DNA of 64,000 nucleotides from Terrimonas ferruginea DSM 30193 (GTDB taxonomy: Bacteria; Bacteroidota; Bacteroidia; Chitinophagales; Chitinophagaceae). Under the pieces are notes generated by a model. That model worked only from the letters and a program-made list of their open reading frames with translations. It made no database searches and was not told where the DNA came from. Shown here one piece after another: positions 27,058 through 35,227 of this stretch (positions within the stretch are counted from its first letter, which is position 1; the number at the start of each line of letters is the position of its first letter). The position numbers and the translations under genes were made by a program. The DNA lies in the NCBI RefSeq assembly GCF_000425585.1, contig NZ_AUDS01000008.1, forward strand, positions 186,001 to 250,000. The letters are read 5' to 3'.

Positions 27058-27735
27058 TTATACTACATTGGCCAGGTTGATCTCGGGCACCACGAGGTAA
27101 TACTTTTTATCGGCAGACTCATCGGCGATCATTACCTCGGCGTCATAGGGAATAGGATCGCCGGTTTTACTTTTCACATTGACGCGTATTACATCGCTTT
27201 TAATCTTCAGTTCTGCGGCACCGATCGTATTGCCGGAAATGGTTGAACGCATTCGTGCGGTTCTGCCGAGTAGTTCGTGTCCTTCTTCTCCGTTATAGCC
27301 CATTGCGTGATAAACTTTTACTAATGGTTTGGTTGCGTACCGCGTGATCAGGAATGCCACCAGGAAGACGGGTATTAAAATGAGTACCGATTTCCAACCC
27401 CAGGCGGCGAGTCCGAATGCTACCGACGTGGTCAGGGTAACGATCCATGCGATGAATTTGAAGGTAGTATAAACTACCATAAACGGTACTTTGCCTATGT
27501 TAACAAATTCAAGTGCTTTCTGGAAAAATGGTTTATCGCCGGTGGACTCTCCCACATCTGCGTCCGTATCTGTATCTACATCGGCGCCATGTACATCCAC
27601 GTCTGCATCGGCATCACCAAAGAGATCACCGGCGAGAAAAGTAAAAATCCAATAGATAGCGGTGATGCCGGTGAGCACCGTCATGATGGCATTGCTAAGC
27701 GGATGAAACAGGATGTCGGTGATACTTAAAAGCAT
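27058..27735 (-). CDS. YqiJ/NfeD-like membrane protein with OB-fold tail
   Basis: This 225-residue protein has an N-terminal membrane segment (about 15-35), a strikingly acidic loop of Asp-rich repeats (about 40-65, GDADADVDVHGADVDTDTD), two further membrane segments (about 85-135) and a C-terminal small beta barrel (about 150-225, with GRTARMRSTIS and VRVNVKSKTGDPIPYDAEVMI) typical of NfeD/YqiJ OB-folds. Such proteins partner with SPFH proteins. It is 6 bp after pspA and 65 bp before flotillin. The acidic loop could bind divalent cations; that is inference from composition. Confidence 0.85.
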   Translation of the reverse strand: MLLSITDILFHPLSNAIMTVLTGITAIYWIFTFLAGDLFGDADADVDVHGADVDTDTDADVGESTGDKPFFQKALEFVNIGKVPFMVVYTTFKFIAWIVTLTTSVAFGLAAWGWKSVLILIPVFLVAFLITRYATKPLVKVYHAMGYNGEEGHELLGRTARMRSTISGNTIGAAELKIKSDVIRVNVKSKTGDPIPYDAEVMIADESADKKYYLVVPEINLANVV

Positions 27736-27741
27736 AGATTA

Positions 27742-28452
27742 TTATTCGTTTTCCTTGATGCCGAGTTTTTCTTTGATGGCCTGCAGGTCTTTTTCGATCG
27801 ACAGGGAATCGTCTTTTAGAAGGCTGTTCAGTTCGTCTTTGAGGCTATGTTTATCGCGTGCTATTTCGCCGTAAGCCTGTGACAATGCTTCCTGGTCTTC
27901 TACTTTTGCCTTCATGCGTTCGAGCATGGCGATAGTGCCGTTATTATCGAGTTGTGCCAGTTGTTTATTGACCTGTTCGGTGGCTTTGCTCACTTTTACG
28001 CGTGCCTTTAAGGTACGGAGTTCTTTCTCCCATTTCTCCATATTCTCTTTGAGAATCTCGGTATTGCGCAGCATCTCGCGTGAAGACTGTTGCAATGCGG
28101 CAGACTGACTGCCGAGTTCTTCGGCTTCCGTATAATACTTTCTGCGAAGCGAAAGCGCTTCTCTTGCGAGCTCTTCAGCCTTGGTCATGTCCACTTGTCC
28201 TGACTGTGCTTTCTGCATAATCAGGATGGCCTTTTCGGCGTAAGTGGTCGACTCCTGCAGGCAATGTGCCTGGTCGTTTTCGGTGCGTATGGCCAGTGCT
28301 TTTACCTGGGCATATGCTTCTGTTGCTTCGGTAAGGTCTTTGCGCAATTCGCGGAGTCCCTGCTCTGTCATCTTCACGGGGTCTTCCATTTTGTCCACTG
28401 CGGCGTGTATTTCTGCCTGTCCTATTCTGAAGAGTCGTTTGAAAATGTTCAT
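27742..28452 (-). CDS. PspA/IM30 family membrane-remodelling protein
   Basis: This 236-residue, almost wholly helical protein opens with the family pattern: an amphipathic N-terminal helix (MNIFKRLFRIGQAEIHAAV), EDPVKMTEQGLRELRKDL, and long coiled coils to about residue 215. PspA proteins form ESCRT-III-like rods and rings on damaged membranes. It follows the YbjN-like gene by 44 bp and precedes the YqiJ-like gene by 6 bp, so it is part of the flotillin operon and not an isolated phage-shock gene. No pspF or pspBC homologue is visible; regulation may instead come from the divergent XRE protein. Confidence 0.9.
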   Translation of the reverse strand: MNIFKRLFRIGQAEIHAAVDKMEDPVKMTEQGLRELRKDLTEATEAYAQVKALAIRTENDQAHCLQESTTYAEKAILIMQKAQSGQVDMTKAEELAREALSLRRKYYTEAEELGSQSAALQQSSREMLRNTEILKENMEKWEKELRTLKARVKVSKATEQVNKQLAQLDNNGTIAMLERMKAKVEDQEALSQAYGEIARDKHSLKDELNSLLKDDSLSIEKDLQAIKEKLGIKENE

Positions 28453-28496
28453 GGCTGCAAAATTTTATGATAAAAAATAACCGTTATTAATAGGGA

Positions 28497-28889
28497 TTAC
28501 AATTTGGAAAAACCGATGATGGGTTGTGCAAATTCGCTGAGCAGGAGGCCGAGTGAATTGAGTGCGCCTTCGAACTCATTGAAATCGATGTTACCCAATT
28601 GCATGGTGTAGCGGAAAAGCACTTTATCGCCGTCTTCGTTGATTACGAAAGCACCGTGAATCGTGTCCCTGTTTTTTTGCAGGAGACGTTTGAACATGTC
28701 CATATTGTCTTCGCGGAAGGAAAACAGGAACTGTTCCATGATCAGGATGGGCGGTGCGATACCGATGATCAGGTTGTGAATGCCGTCGGGCTGGTTGTCG
28801 ATCTTGAGAATGCCGTTTTGCTCACTCTTGTAGATGATCCTGCAATGGAGCCGCTTGGCAAAATCTTCGATGGTTTCTAAATAACTCAT
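28497..28889 (-). CDS. YbjN-like small protein, first gene of the PspA/flotillin operon
   Basis: I set the start at the ATG at 28889 (MSYLETIEDF), giving 130 residues, because the longer frame runs through the regulator promoter. The pattern of an N-terminal helix, a beta strand pair, then LFSFREDNMDMFKRLLQKNRD, GAFVINEDGDKVLFRYTMQL and a last helix resembles YbjN or type III chaperone-like folds. Proteins of this fold are often adaptors. Similarity is judged by eye, so it could equally be another small alpha/beta family such as the YjfI type that also neighbours PspA. It is the operon's promoter-proximal gene, 104 bp from the divergent XRE gene. Confidence 0.65.
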   Translation of the reverse strand: MSYLETIEDFAKRLHCRIIYKSEQNGILKIDNQPDGIHNLIIGIAPPILIMEQFLFSFREDNMDMFKRLLQKNRDTIHGAFVINEDGDKVLFRYTMQLGNIDFNEFEGALNSLGLLLSEFAQPIIGFSKL

Positions 28890-28940
28890 GGGCGGTTGGT
28901 TAACGACTGATAGAACAAATTTACAAACAAATTGGCCAAT

Positions 28941-28957
28941 TGCAAAAAATATTTGCA
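28941..28957. promoter_or_regulatory. Candidate operator of the XRE regulator
   Basis: The inverted repeat TGCAAA-AAATA-TTTGCA sits in the 104-bp gap between the YbjN-like/PspA/flotillin operon and the divergent XRE gene, directly next to that gene's -33 TTG. The position suits repression of both directions. Confidence 0.6.
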
Positions 28958-28988
28958 TTGTAGTTAAAAAAAATATCACCTATCTTTG
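28958..28988 (+). promoter_or_regulatory. Promoter of the XRE regulator gene
   Basis: TTG (28958-28960), a 20-bp spacer and TATCTTTG (28981-28988) match the Bacteroidota housekeeping consensus. The start codon lies only 5 nt past the -7 box, so the mRNA is probably leaderless. Confidence 0.75.
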
Positions 28989-28993
28989 CATGT

Positions 28994-29671
28994 ATGACCA
29001 AGATCGGGGCTAATATCAAAAAAATACGCACCACAAAGGGTTTGAGCCAGCAGGCTTTCGCTGATTTGTTTAACCTTACCCGCGGTAATATCTCCTCATA
29101 TGAAGAGAGCCGGGCCGAACCCCGCATAGAGACAGTAGTGCAGATTGCCAATTATTTTTGCATTCCGGTCGGTCAGTTCATCAGCGATCACCTGACAATC
29201 AATGAAATCCTGAAGTTCAACGGCGACAAACTCATTGAGGACGAGAACCATATCATTAAGCTACAGCTGCGTGAAGTGCCTTTCATCAACGATAATATAT
29301 ATATGAAGTGTTGCTACCAGGAATTACAGTTCAACGACTGGGCAGCTTTTCCACGGTTGGTGCTTCCCGAGGCCAATAATCACAATATGCTGGCGCTTAC
29401 CTTCAACCCCAACATTCCTCACCCTGAATCACTGCCCCAATACCAGTTGCATGATGTGCTGATTTTTGAAGAGGTGACCGAACAGAATATCCATCTCTGT
29501 CAGCACAAGACAGGCCTGTATACTTCGGAACGAGAGATTATGCTGGGCAAATACGATATGAGCGCCGATCATATCGACCTGGTGTTAAATGATTTCAAGA
29601 AGCAACAGTTCGATTTCAAACACCGCACGGCTTTCTGGAAGTTATTTGCTGTTTATAAGCATGAGGGCTGA
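28994..29671 (+). CDS. XRE family transcriptional regulator divergent to the flotillin operon
   Basis: The 225-residue protein begins with a Cro/CI-type HTH (about 6-62: IRTTKGLSQQAFADLFNLTR then ISSYEESRAEPRIETVVQIA) and has a C-terminal domain of unknown type (about 95-215) that may sense a ligand or mediate dimerisation. Divergent placement, a 104-bp shared control region and an inverted repeat beside its own promoter suggest that it controls itself and the YbjN-PspA-YqiJ-flotillin-AAA operon. An out-of-frame ATG lies 4 nt upstream of the chosen start. Confidence 0.88.
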   Translation: MTKIGANIKKIRTTKGLSQQAFADLFNLTRGNISSYEESRAEPRIETVVQIANYFCIPVGQFISDHLTINEILKFNGDKLIEDENHIIKLQLREVPFINDNIYMKCCYQELQFNDWAAFPRLVLPEANNHNMLALTFNPNIPHPESLPQYQLHDVLIFEEVTEQNIHLCQHKTGLYTSEREIMLGKYDMSADHIDLVLNDFKKQQFDFKHRTAFWKLFAVYKHEG

Positions 29672-29830
29672 GAAAATTTCACCGGAATTGCACTGATTGA
29701 TCACTCAAATACACAGCCCTCGCACCTGCATTCTTCCGTTTTCTAAATGGGTATTTTAATCTTATTTCTGTTTGTACCAATTCGGTATTCCGTAATGTAT
29801 ATTGCCTTGTTATATTGTAAAAGCTGAACC

Positions 29831-30826
29831 ATGTCTGCAAATAAAAATATTGTCTTTTATCAATCTTCTGATGGAAAGGCTTCTATAGAGGTAACTCTTG
29901 ATAAAGACACTATCTGGCTCGACCAATATCAATTGGCAGCGCTTTTCGAGACTGACAGAACCTCCATTTCAAGACATATCAAAAACATTTACAAATCCGG
30001 AGAACTGGACGAGGCTGCAACTTGTGCAATTTTTGCACAAGTTCAACAAGAAGGAAAGCGAAACATTAAGCGTCAGATAACCCGGTATAACCTGGATATT
30101 ATTATCTCCGTTGGATATAGGGTAAATTCGGTTCTGGGTACACACTTTCGTATCTGGGCTAATCGTGTGCTCAGAGAATACCTCGTCAAAGGTTATTCAC
30201 TGAACGAAAAAAGACTGAAAGAGCAGGTACAACAATTGGAAACCCTCAAAAAAACTGTGGGACTGTTGGGCAATGTACTGGAAGCAACGGACCTTACGAC
30301 CGACGAAGCCAGCGGATTATTAAAAGTACTGACCGACTATACTTATGCGCTTGATATATTAGACAAATATGATCACCAGAAACTTACCGTGGATGGCATT
30401 CATACCACAAGTTCATTTGTAGCAACTTATGAAGAGGCAATGAAAGTAGTATATAGTATGAAGGAACGGTTTGGCAGCGGCAGTCTTTTTGGAAACGAAA
30501 AGGACGAATCATTCAAAAGTTCCATCGCCACTATATATCAAACTTTTGAATCTACTGACTTGTACCCCAGTATCGAAGAAAAAGCCGCTACTTTTATCTA
30601 CCTGATCATAAAAAATCATTCGTTTTCTGATGGCAATAAACGAATTGCTGCATTTCTTTTCGTTTGGTTTTTGGAAAAAAATGGATTACTGTATAATTCG
30701 AATGGCAGCAAAAGAATAGCCGATAATGCACTCGTTGCACTCACATTGATGATTGCAGAAAGCCGGCCGGAAGAGAAAGATATCATGACAAAAGTTGTGG
30801 TAAATCTAATCAACAGCTATAATTGA
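29831..30826 (+). CDS. RhuM-Fic fusion protein
   Basis: The 331-residue protein joins an N-terminal RhuM (virulence protein) domain (about 5-150, with the DNA-binding-like IWLDQYQLAALFETDRTSISRHI and RNIKRQITRYNLDIIISVGYRV) to a C-terminal Fic/Doc domain with the active motif HSFSDGNKR (263-271). Fic domains transfer AMP or other groups from nucleotides to protein side chains; the Asn-Lys-Arg ending is Doc-like. No inhibitory helix motif ([S/T]xxxE[G/N]) is obvious and no antitoxin gene is adjacent. Proteins of this kind are common in mobile and defence regions. It is a single-gene unit with no terminator seen. Confidence 0.85.
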   Translation: MSANKNIVFYQSSDGKASIEVTLDKDTIWLDQYQLAALFETDRTSISRHIKNIYKSGELDEAATCAIFAQVQQEGKRNIKRQITRYNLDIIISVGYRVNSVLGTHFRIWANRVLREYLVKGYSLNEKRLKEQVQQLETLKKTVGLLGNVLEATDLTTDEASGLLKVLTDYTYALDILDKYDHQKLTVDGIHTTSSFVATYEEAMKVVYSMKERFGSGSLFGNEKDESFKSSIATIYQTFESTDLYPSIEEKAATFIYLIIKNHSFSDGNKRIAAFLFVWFLEKNGLLYNSNGSKRIADNALVALTLMIAESRPEEKDIMTKVVVNLINSYN

Positions 30827-30880
30827 CAGCGTGTGGGATACACTAGCCCGTTTTTTGCAGCCCTTCCCCTAAAAAAACCT

Positions 30881-31357
30881 ATGCGTTTACTCCTGAGCAT
30901 ACTTGTATTCATCACCGCCACGGAAGCCTCCGCCCAAAGCCGCTACACCAAAACGCCCACCGGCTACCTCATGGTACTCCGCCAGGGCGACAGCATCATC
31001 CAACACCTGGAAAAATTTGCCGTTGCCGAAAATATTCCCTCTGCCAATTTCACCGGCATGGGCTTCGTGAATGTGACATTCGGATTTTTTGATGCAAAAA
31101 CAAAACAGTACAACCCCAAAGAATTTCGCGATGTGGAAATGTCCGGCATGCTCGGCAGCATCGCCTGGCAGAATGGCAAACCTTCAATCCATACACATGG
31201 CGTAGTTACGGGCCGCGACTTCGTCGCTTACGGCGGACATATTCTATCCGGAACCGTTGGTACAGGTTCTTTGGAGATCGCTATTACGGTACACGATAAA
31301 AGACTGGAACGTGAACACAACGAAGAACTCGGCGCCAATGTGCTTTCGGTGGAATAA
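30881..31357 (+). CDS. Secreted PPC (DUF296) domain protein
   Basis: I chose the ATG at 30881 because it gives a signal peptide (MRLLLSILVFITATEASA); the open frame extends 16 codons further without one. The mature part of about 138 residues is a single PPC/PCC fold with its conserved HTHGVVTGRDFVAYGGHI segment, whose histidines match the metal-binding trio of bacterial members. Typical bacterial PPC proteins are cytoplasmic or DNA-linked, so a signal peptide is a slight oddity but is seen in other Bacteroidota. The function is unknown. Confidence 0.82.
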   Translation: MRLLLSILVFITATEASAQSRYTKTPTGYLMVLRQGDSIIQHLEKFAVAENIPSANFTGMGFVNVTFGFFDAKTKQYNPKEFRDVEMSGMLGSIAWQNGKPSIHTHGVVTGRDFVAYGGHILSGTVGTGSLEIAITVHDKRLEREHNEELGANVLSVE

Positions 31358-31387
31358 ATAAACTTCTCTAACTTTCGTCCACCAACG

Positions 31388-31822
31388 ATGCGCCCAATAG
31401 AAATCAGATACAACAGGAAAAGATTAGCCCTTATGCTCGCCTTTATTACCCTGCTGCTTGGCGGAGGCATCTTTTATTCATTCTACACCCAGGCGCTGGA
31501 TCGCAGATTAGCCGTCCCGGTATCGATCGCTGTTTTTATCGTTTTCGGCCTTTCTCTTTTCCCCACGGCTAAAAGACTGTTCAATGATTCCATAATCCTG
31601 TCCTTCGATTTTATTTCCATAACCATAACCGACCGGCACCAGTCCGTCACCATCGACTGGGCCGATGTTACTGATTGGAAAATAGAAAAGGATAATAACA
31701 ACTATTTGCTGATCATCAAGACACCTAACCTCAAAAAGAAGGTCGATTTACAATGGCTCGAGAAAACGCCTCCGGAAATTGAAGCTCTAATCCAACAGGT
31801 CACCTCCCGCTCTTATCAATAG
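31388..31822 (+). CDS. Small membrane protein, STM3941-like
   Basis: The 144-residue protein has two membrane segments (about 13-32 and 42-58) and a cytoplasmic tail with alternating strands (ILSFDFISITITD, SVTIDWADVTDWKI, YLLIIKTPNLKKKVDL) that resembles a small PH-like or STM3941-type domain. The family resemblance is by eye. Its 3' end overlaps that of the convergent DoxX-like gene by 23 bp. Confidence 0.65.
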   Translation: MRPIEIRYNRKRLALMLAFITLLLGGGIFYSFYTQALDRRLAVPVSIAVFIVFGLSLFPTAKRLFNDSIILSFDFISITITDRHQSVTIDWADVTDWKIEKDNNNYLLIIKTPNLKKKVDLQWLEKTPPEIEALIQQVTSRSYQ

Positions 31823-32189
31823 CATAGCGCCCCGCTCCCGTAAAAAACAAACACAAACAACCAAACAACAACGCCAATGCCGGTGTCATCCCTTCTATTG
31901 TATCGCCCATTTTAAAATGAACAAATACTGCTATCCCAAAGTTCAGCACCATGAGCATCGAGGCAATCCTTACCTGGTATCCTATGAGTATACCAATACC
32001 ACAAATCGCCTGTAAATAGACCGATACATTTGCCGACAATAAAGGAAAAGGGAAGTTGAATTGCGCAAGAAAGGCCTCAAATTCTTTCATCCTGGCCCAA
32101 CTGATAATATTATCGATCACACCATAAACCAACCGCAGACCGATAAACAAACGAAGGAGCAAAAGTCCCAATGATGTATTCATTTTCAT
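31800..32189 (-). CDS. DoxX-like integral membrane protein
   Basis: A 129-residue protein with four membrane helices and the family features LLLRLFIGLRLVYG near the start and AICGIGILIGYQVRIASMLMVLNFGIAVFVHF in the middle. DoxX-like proteins are small quinone-linked or structural membrane proteins of mostly unknown role. It is downstream of the LytTR pair on the same strand (51-bp gap) but may have its own promoter. Confidence 0.75.
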   Translation of the reverse strand: MKMNTSLGLLLLRLFIGLRLVYGVIDNIISWARMKEFEAFLAQFNFPFPLLSANVSVYLQAICGIGILIGYQVRIASMLMVLNFGIAVFVHFKMGDTIEGMTPALALLFGCLCLFFTGAGRYAIDKSGR

Positions 32190-32240
32190 TCACAATTTTT
32201 ACATACTTATACTAATCGTGAACGATACCGTCCTATAAAT

Positions 32241-32966
32241 TTAAGGCTTTCCCGATAATCTGCCCAGGCGCGATTGGTATTTCTCTCCCACCGGAATAAG
32301 ATTTTTCTCAATGCCGATTTTATTTCCTTCGATAAAATTTACTTTGTCAGCATTGATAATATACGACCGGTGAACACGGATGAACCGTTCAGGCAGTTGT
32401 TCCTCGAAGCTGGTCAGGCTTTGCAGTGTCATTAGTTTTTCATTGGGTAAATGAATGCTGATATAGTCGCGCATCGCCTCGAGGTATAACACATCATCAT
32501 AAAAGACCTTCATCAACCGGGAACCCGTTTTCACAAAAAAATAGCCCGCCTCGGGCTGATCATTTGCCTGAGCCGGTATACTCTTCGATTGTGCGGCTAT
32601 CCTTTTACGACATTTATTGATCGCGCCGAGGAAGCGCTCAAAGCTGAATGGCTTCAGCAGGTAATCCACCACATCGTATTCATATCCCTTCAGCGCATAT
32701 TGCGGAAATGCCGTGGTCAACACGATCTCGCATTTTCCGCGTAACAAATTTGCCACCTGGAAGCCATCCAGTTCAGGCATCTGTATGTCCAGAAATAAGA
32801 TGTCTACCGGCTGTTGCTCCAGCAAGGCAATCAGCTCCACGGGGTTGCGGGAGGCCGTTACCAGTTTCAATCCGGGCGTACGGCTGATATAATCGCGCAG
32901 CAACTCGATGGGCAACGGCTCATCGTCTGCAATGGCGCAGTTCAATATGTGTTCTGAGTTAATCAA
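32241..32966 (-). CDS. LytTR family response regulator
   Basis: The 241-residue protein has a receiver domain (about 8-125; acidic DDE near the start, phosphoacceptor Asp in ILFLDIQMPELDG, TTAFPQYALKGYEYDVVDYLLKPF at the end) and a LytTR DNA-binding domain (about 140-238, with LEAMRDYISIHLPNEKLMTLQSL and RFIRVHRSYIIN). It overlaps the kinase stop by 4 bp (ATGA), so the two are translationally coupled. Its targets are not identifiable; DoxX-like and DUF5694 neighbours are candidates by position only. Confidence 0.94.
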   Translation of the reverse strand: MINSEHILNCAIADDEPLPIELLRDYISRTPGLKLVTASRNPVELIALLEQQPVDILFLDIQMPELDGFQVANLLRGKCEIVLTTAFPQYALKGYEYDVVDYLLKPFSFERFLGAINKCRKRIAAQSKSIPAQANDQPEAGYFFVKTGSRLMKVFYDDVLYLEAMRDYISIHLPNEKLMTLQSLTSFEEQLPERFIRVHRSYIINADKVNFIEGNKIGIEKNLIPVGEKYQSRLGRLSGKP

Positions 32967-33988
32967 AGTGCAATTGTCAAAGTAATGGAAAATTGCTGAT
33001 CCGATTCGTTGATCCGGCAGGTATGCCTGTTTTCATATAACAGTTCCAGCCTTCGTTTTATATTTTGCAGCCCGATACCACCCTGCATTACCGGTTTGCT
33101 TGCTTTTTTGTTGGCAATATGATAGATAAGCGTATTGTCATTCGTCGTAGCCCTGATGATCAGCGGAGCTGCCGGATCGGTGAAATCTCCGTGTTTGAAA
33201 GCATTCTCCGCCAGGTTGATCAGCAAATGCGGACTGATCAACAGACTGCCATCAATGTTCTCTACATCCATATTCAACGCCACTTCCTCGCCAACACGCA
33301 ACCTTTGCAGTTCAATAAAATCTTTAAGATGGTTGATCTCCGTTTCCAGATCTACTTCCATCCGCTCCTCATACAATGCATAGCGCAACAAAGACGACAG
33401 TTTTTCCGTAGCAAAGAGCGCATTGTCATTTTTCTGGTAAACAAGTGTATAGATGCTGTTCAGGGTATTGAAGAGAAAATGCGGATTGATCTGCGATTTC
33501 AGGAAAGCCAGCTCCGATTCTTTGGCGGCAATAGTCAACGCTGCCTGCCTTCGCTCCGATACTCTTATATAACCAACAAAAAAATACGCCAGCCCGAAAC
33601 AGGAAAATAATACGGCGAAATACAGGTTGTCCTGAAAGTAATATTTCGCAGAAACCGGACGAAAATAGTTACCAAAACCAAACACGGCGGGACAGACAAT
33701 TTCCTGCAAAAAGTAGCGAAAAAAAATAATAACGGGGATACAGAGCAGACACAACAAAAGCGCGCGCACTACCCTTCCCGGCAGAAACCTTCCAAACCAG
33801 ATACAGATCGATAACGGATAGAGGAAAAAAGAGGTAAAAGTGGTTATCGTCAGCACAATTATTTTGAACGTAAAACTGTCGTCGTTAAAAAAAGGCCTGT
33901 TGGCGAAGTAATCGATGGCGCCATCCCAGAATACATAGAAGACGAAAAAACAAATCAGCAGATGCCAAAAACGAAGACGCATGCTCAA
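32963..33988 (-). CDS. LytS-type sensor histidine kinase
   Basis: The 341-residue protein has four membrane helices (about 7-25, 42-66, 75-97, 118-142) with little periplasmic sequence, then the His kinase motif INPHFLFNTLNSIYTL (phospho-His near 168) and a HATPase domain (LLINLAENAFKHG N-box, GGIGLQNIKRRLELLY G-box). Its N-terminal sensor has no recognisable domain. It is paired with the LytTR regulator that follows. Confidence 0.93.
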   Translation of the reverse strand: MSMRLRFWHLLICFFVFYVFWDGAIDYFANRPFFNDDSFTFKIIVLTITTFTSFFLYPLSICIWFGRFLPGRVVRALLLCLLCIPVIIFFRYFLQEIVCPAVFGFGNYFRPVSAKYYFQDNLYFAVLFSCFGLAYFFVGYIRVSERRQAALTIAAKESELAFLKSQINPHFLFNTLNSIYTLVYQKNDNALFATEKLSSLLRYALYEERMEVDLETEINHLKDFIELQRLRVGEEVALNMDVENIDGSLLISPHLLINLAENAFKHGDFTDPAAPLIIRATTNDNTLIYHIANKKASKPVMQGGIGLQNIKRRLELLYENRHTCRINESDQQFSITLTIAL

Positions 33989-34137
33989 AAGTATTAAAGC
34001 GCAGAGGATAACCGTCTTCCGATCTGCGAAAATCCTGTTTCAATCTGCGAATCTTTATCCGGTACTTTATGAAGAGCCATTGCCCTTGTTGGCAGATCGG
34101 CCGGATAAGGAATAGCAAGCGATAATAGCTTTGGCAC

Positions 34138-35013
34138 ATGAAACATTTACCAAACATCCTCCTCTGCTTTACAACGCTATTTTGCTGCGCAAACCTTTCA
34201 GCACAGAAACCAGTCGATCCGGACAACTTTCTTATCGGAAACAGAAAACAACCCTCCGTTTTCCTGGTAGGTTCTTTCCATTTTGCCTACTATAACCTCG
34301 ATGCGCATAAGACATCCAAAGACAAACAGGTAGACATCAAGAGCAAAGAAAAACAGAAGGAACTTGCCGCTTTACTGGATTATATCGCCAGGTTTAAACC
34401 AACGAAAATTGCGGTGGAAGCCGGACGGAACACCGGTTACCTGATGCAGCGCTATCGTGAATACAAGGCCGGCAAAAGAGAACTGGGTGCCGACGAGAGG
34501 GAACAAATCGGCTTCCGTTTACTGGACCGGTTCAATCTCGATACTATTTACGGAACAGACGATATGCCTTTTGTTTCAAGCCTGCGCAACTCAAAAGATT
34601 CGAATTTATACCGCCCGCTGATCGACAGCATCTACAAGGACTGGGATTTCCAGAACGACGACTCGCTTTCGCAGCTCTATAAAAAATTCTACGAGTATAA
34701 AGATGTGCTGGCGGCAAAACTTCCCTTACTGGATTTTTTCAAATACATGAATTCCGAAAAAGTATTGAACCGCGGTTTTGGCGCTTACCTGATTGGTGAT
34801 TTCAAATTGGGAAATACCCGCGGGGCCGACGCACTTGCCATGCATTGGTACAGCCGCAACCTCCGTATTTTCCGGCATATTCAGCAGATCACTACCTCAC
34901 CTGATGACCGGATATTGGTTTTGTATGGATCAGGACATATTCAATTGTTGAACCAGCTTTTTGAATGTTCCCTTGAGTATAATTATATTAAGTTTAATGA
35001 GCTGAAGAAGTAA
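34138..35013 (+). CDS. Secreted DUF5694 protein
   Basis: The signal peptide ends near NLSAQ (about residue 22). The 291-residue protein has VFLVGSFHF near the start, the helix-rich KIAVEAGRNTG region, a charged central segment and a late LVLYGSGHIQLL motif. These resemble the TraB/GumN/ChaN-type fold with its paired GxxH motifs, which is how I place DUF5694. Enzymatic activity is not established. It is divergent from the sensor kinase gene (149-bp gap). Confidence 0.75.
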   Translation: MKHLPNILLCFTTLFCCANLSAQKPVDPDNFLIGNRKQPSVFLVGSFHFAYYNLDAHKTSKDKQVDIKSKEKQKELAALLDYIARFKPTKIAVEAGRNTGYLMQRYREYKAGKRELGADEREQIGFRLLDRFNLDTIYGTDDMPFVSSLRNSKDSNLYRPLIDSIYKDWDFQNDDSLSQLYKKFYEYKDVLAAKLPLLDFFKYMNSEKVLNRGFGAYLIGDFKLGNTRGADALAMHWYSRNLRIFRHIQQITTSPDDRILVLYGSGHIQLLNQLFECSLEYNYIKFNELKK

Positions 35014-35227
35014 TAAGTTTAAAGTAAACTGCCCGGCTCTCGCAGACGCTTATGATGGTGTTAACAAGACAAAGCGGATGAAAACACCAGCGGTCCGGCC
35101 TCATTTTCTATTAACAGACCCGGAGGACAATCCTGTTTTGATGCATCCGCACGTATAATACCCTCTCCCGGGTATTTCCCATAAAGCGGGTATAGCTATT
35201 TTGCCTATAGCTATTAAACCTCTTTAT
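35014..35227. other. Intergenic region, 214 bp
   Basis: No gene is visible. Near its end the direct repeat TATAGCTATT occurs twice (about 35191-35200 and 35206-35215) close to the next start, which could be an operator or promoter element. No clear TAnnTTTG box is seen. Confidence 0.4.
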
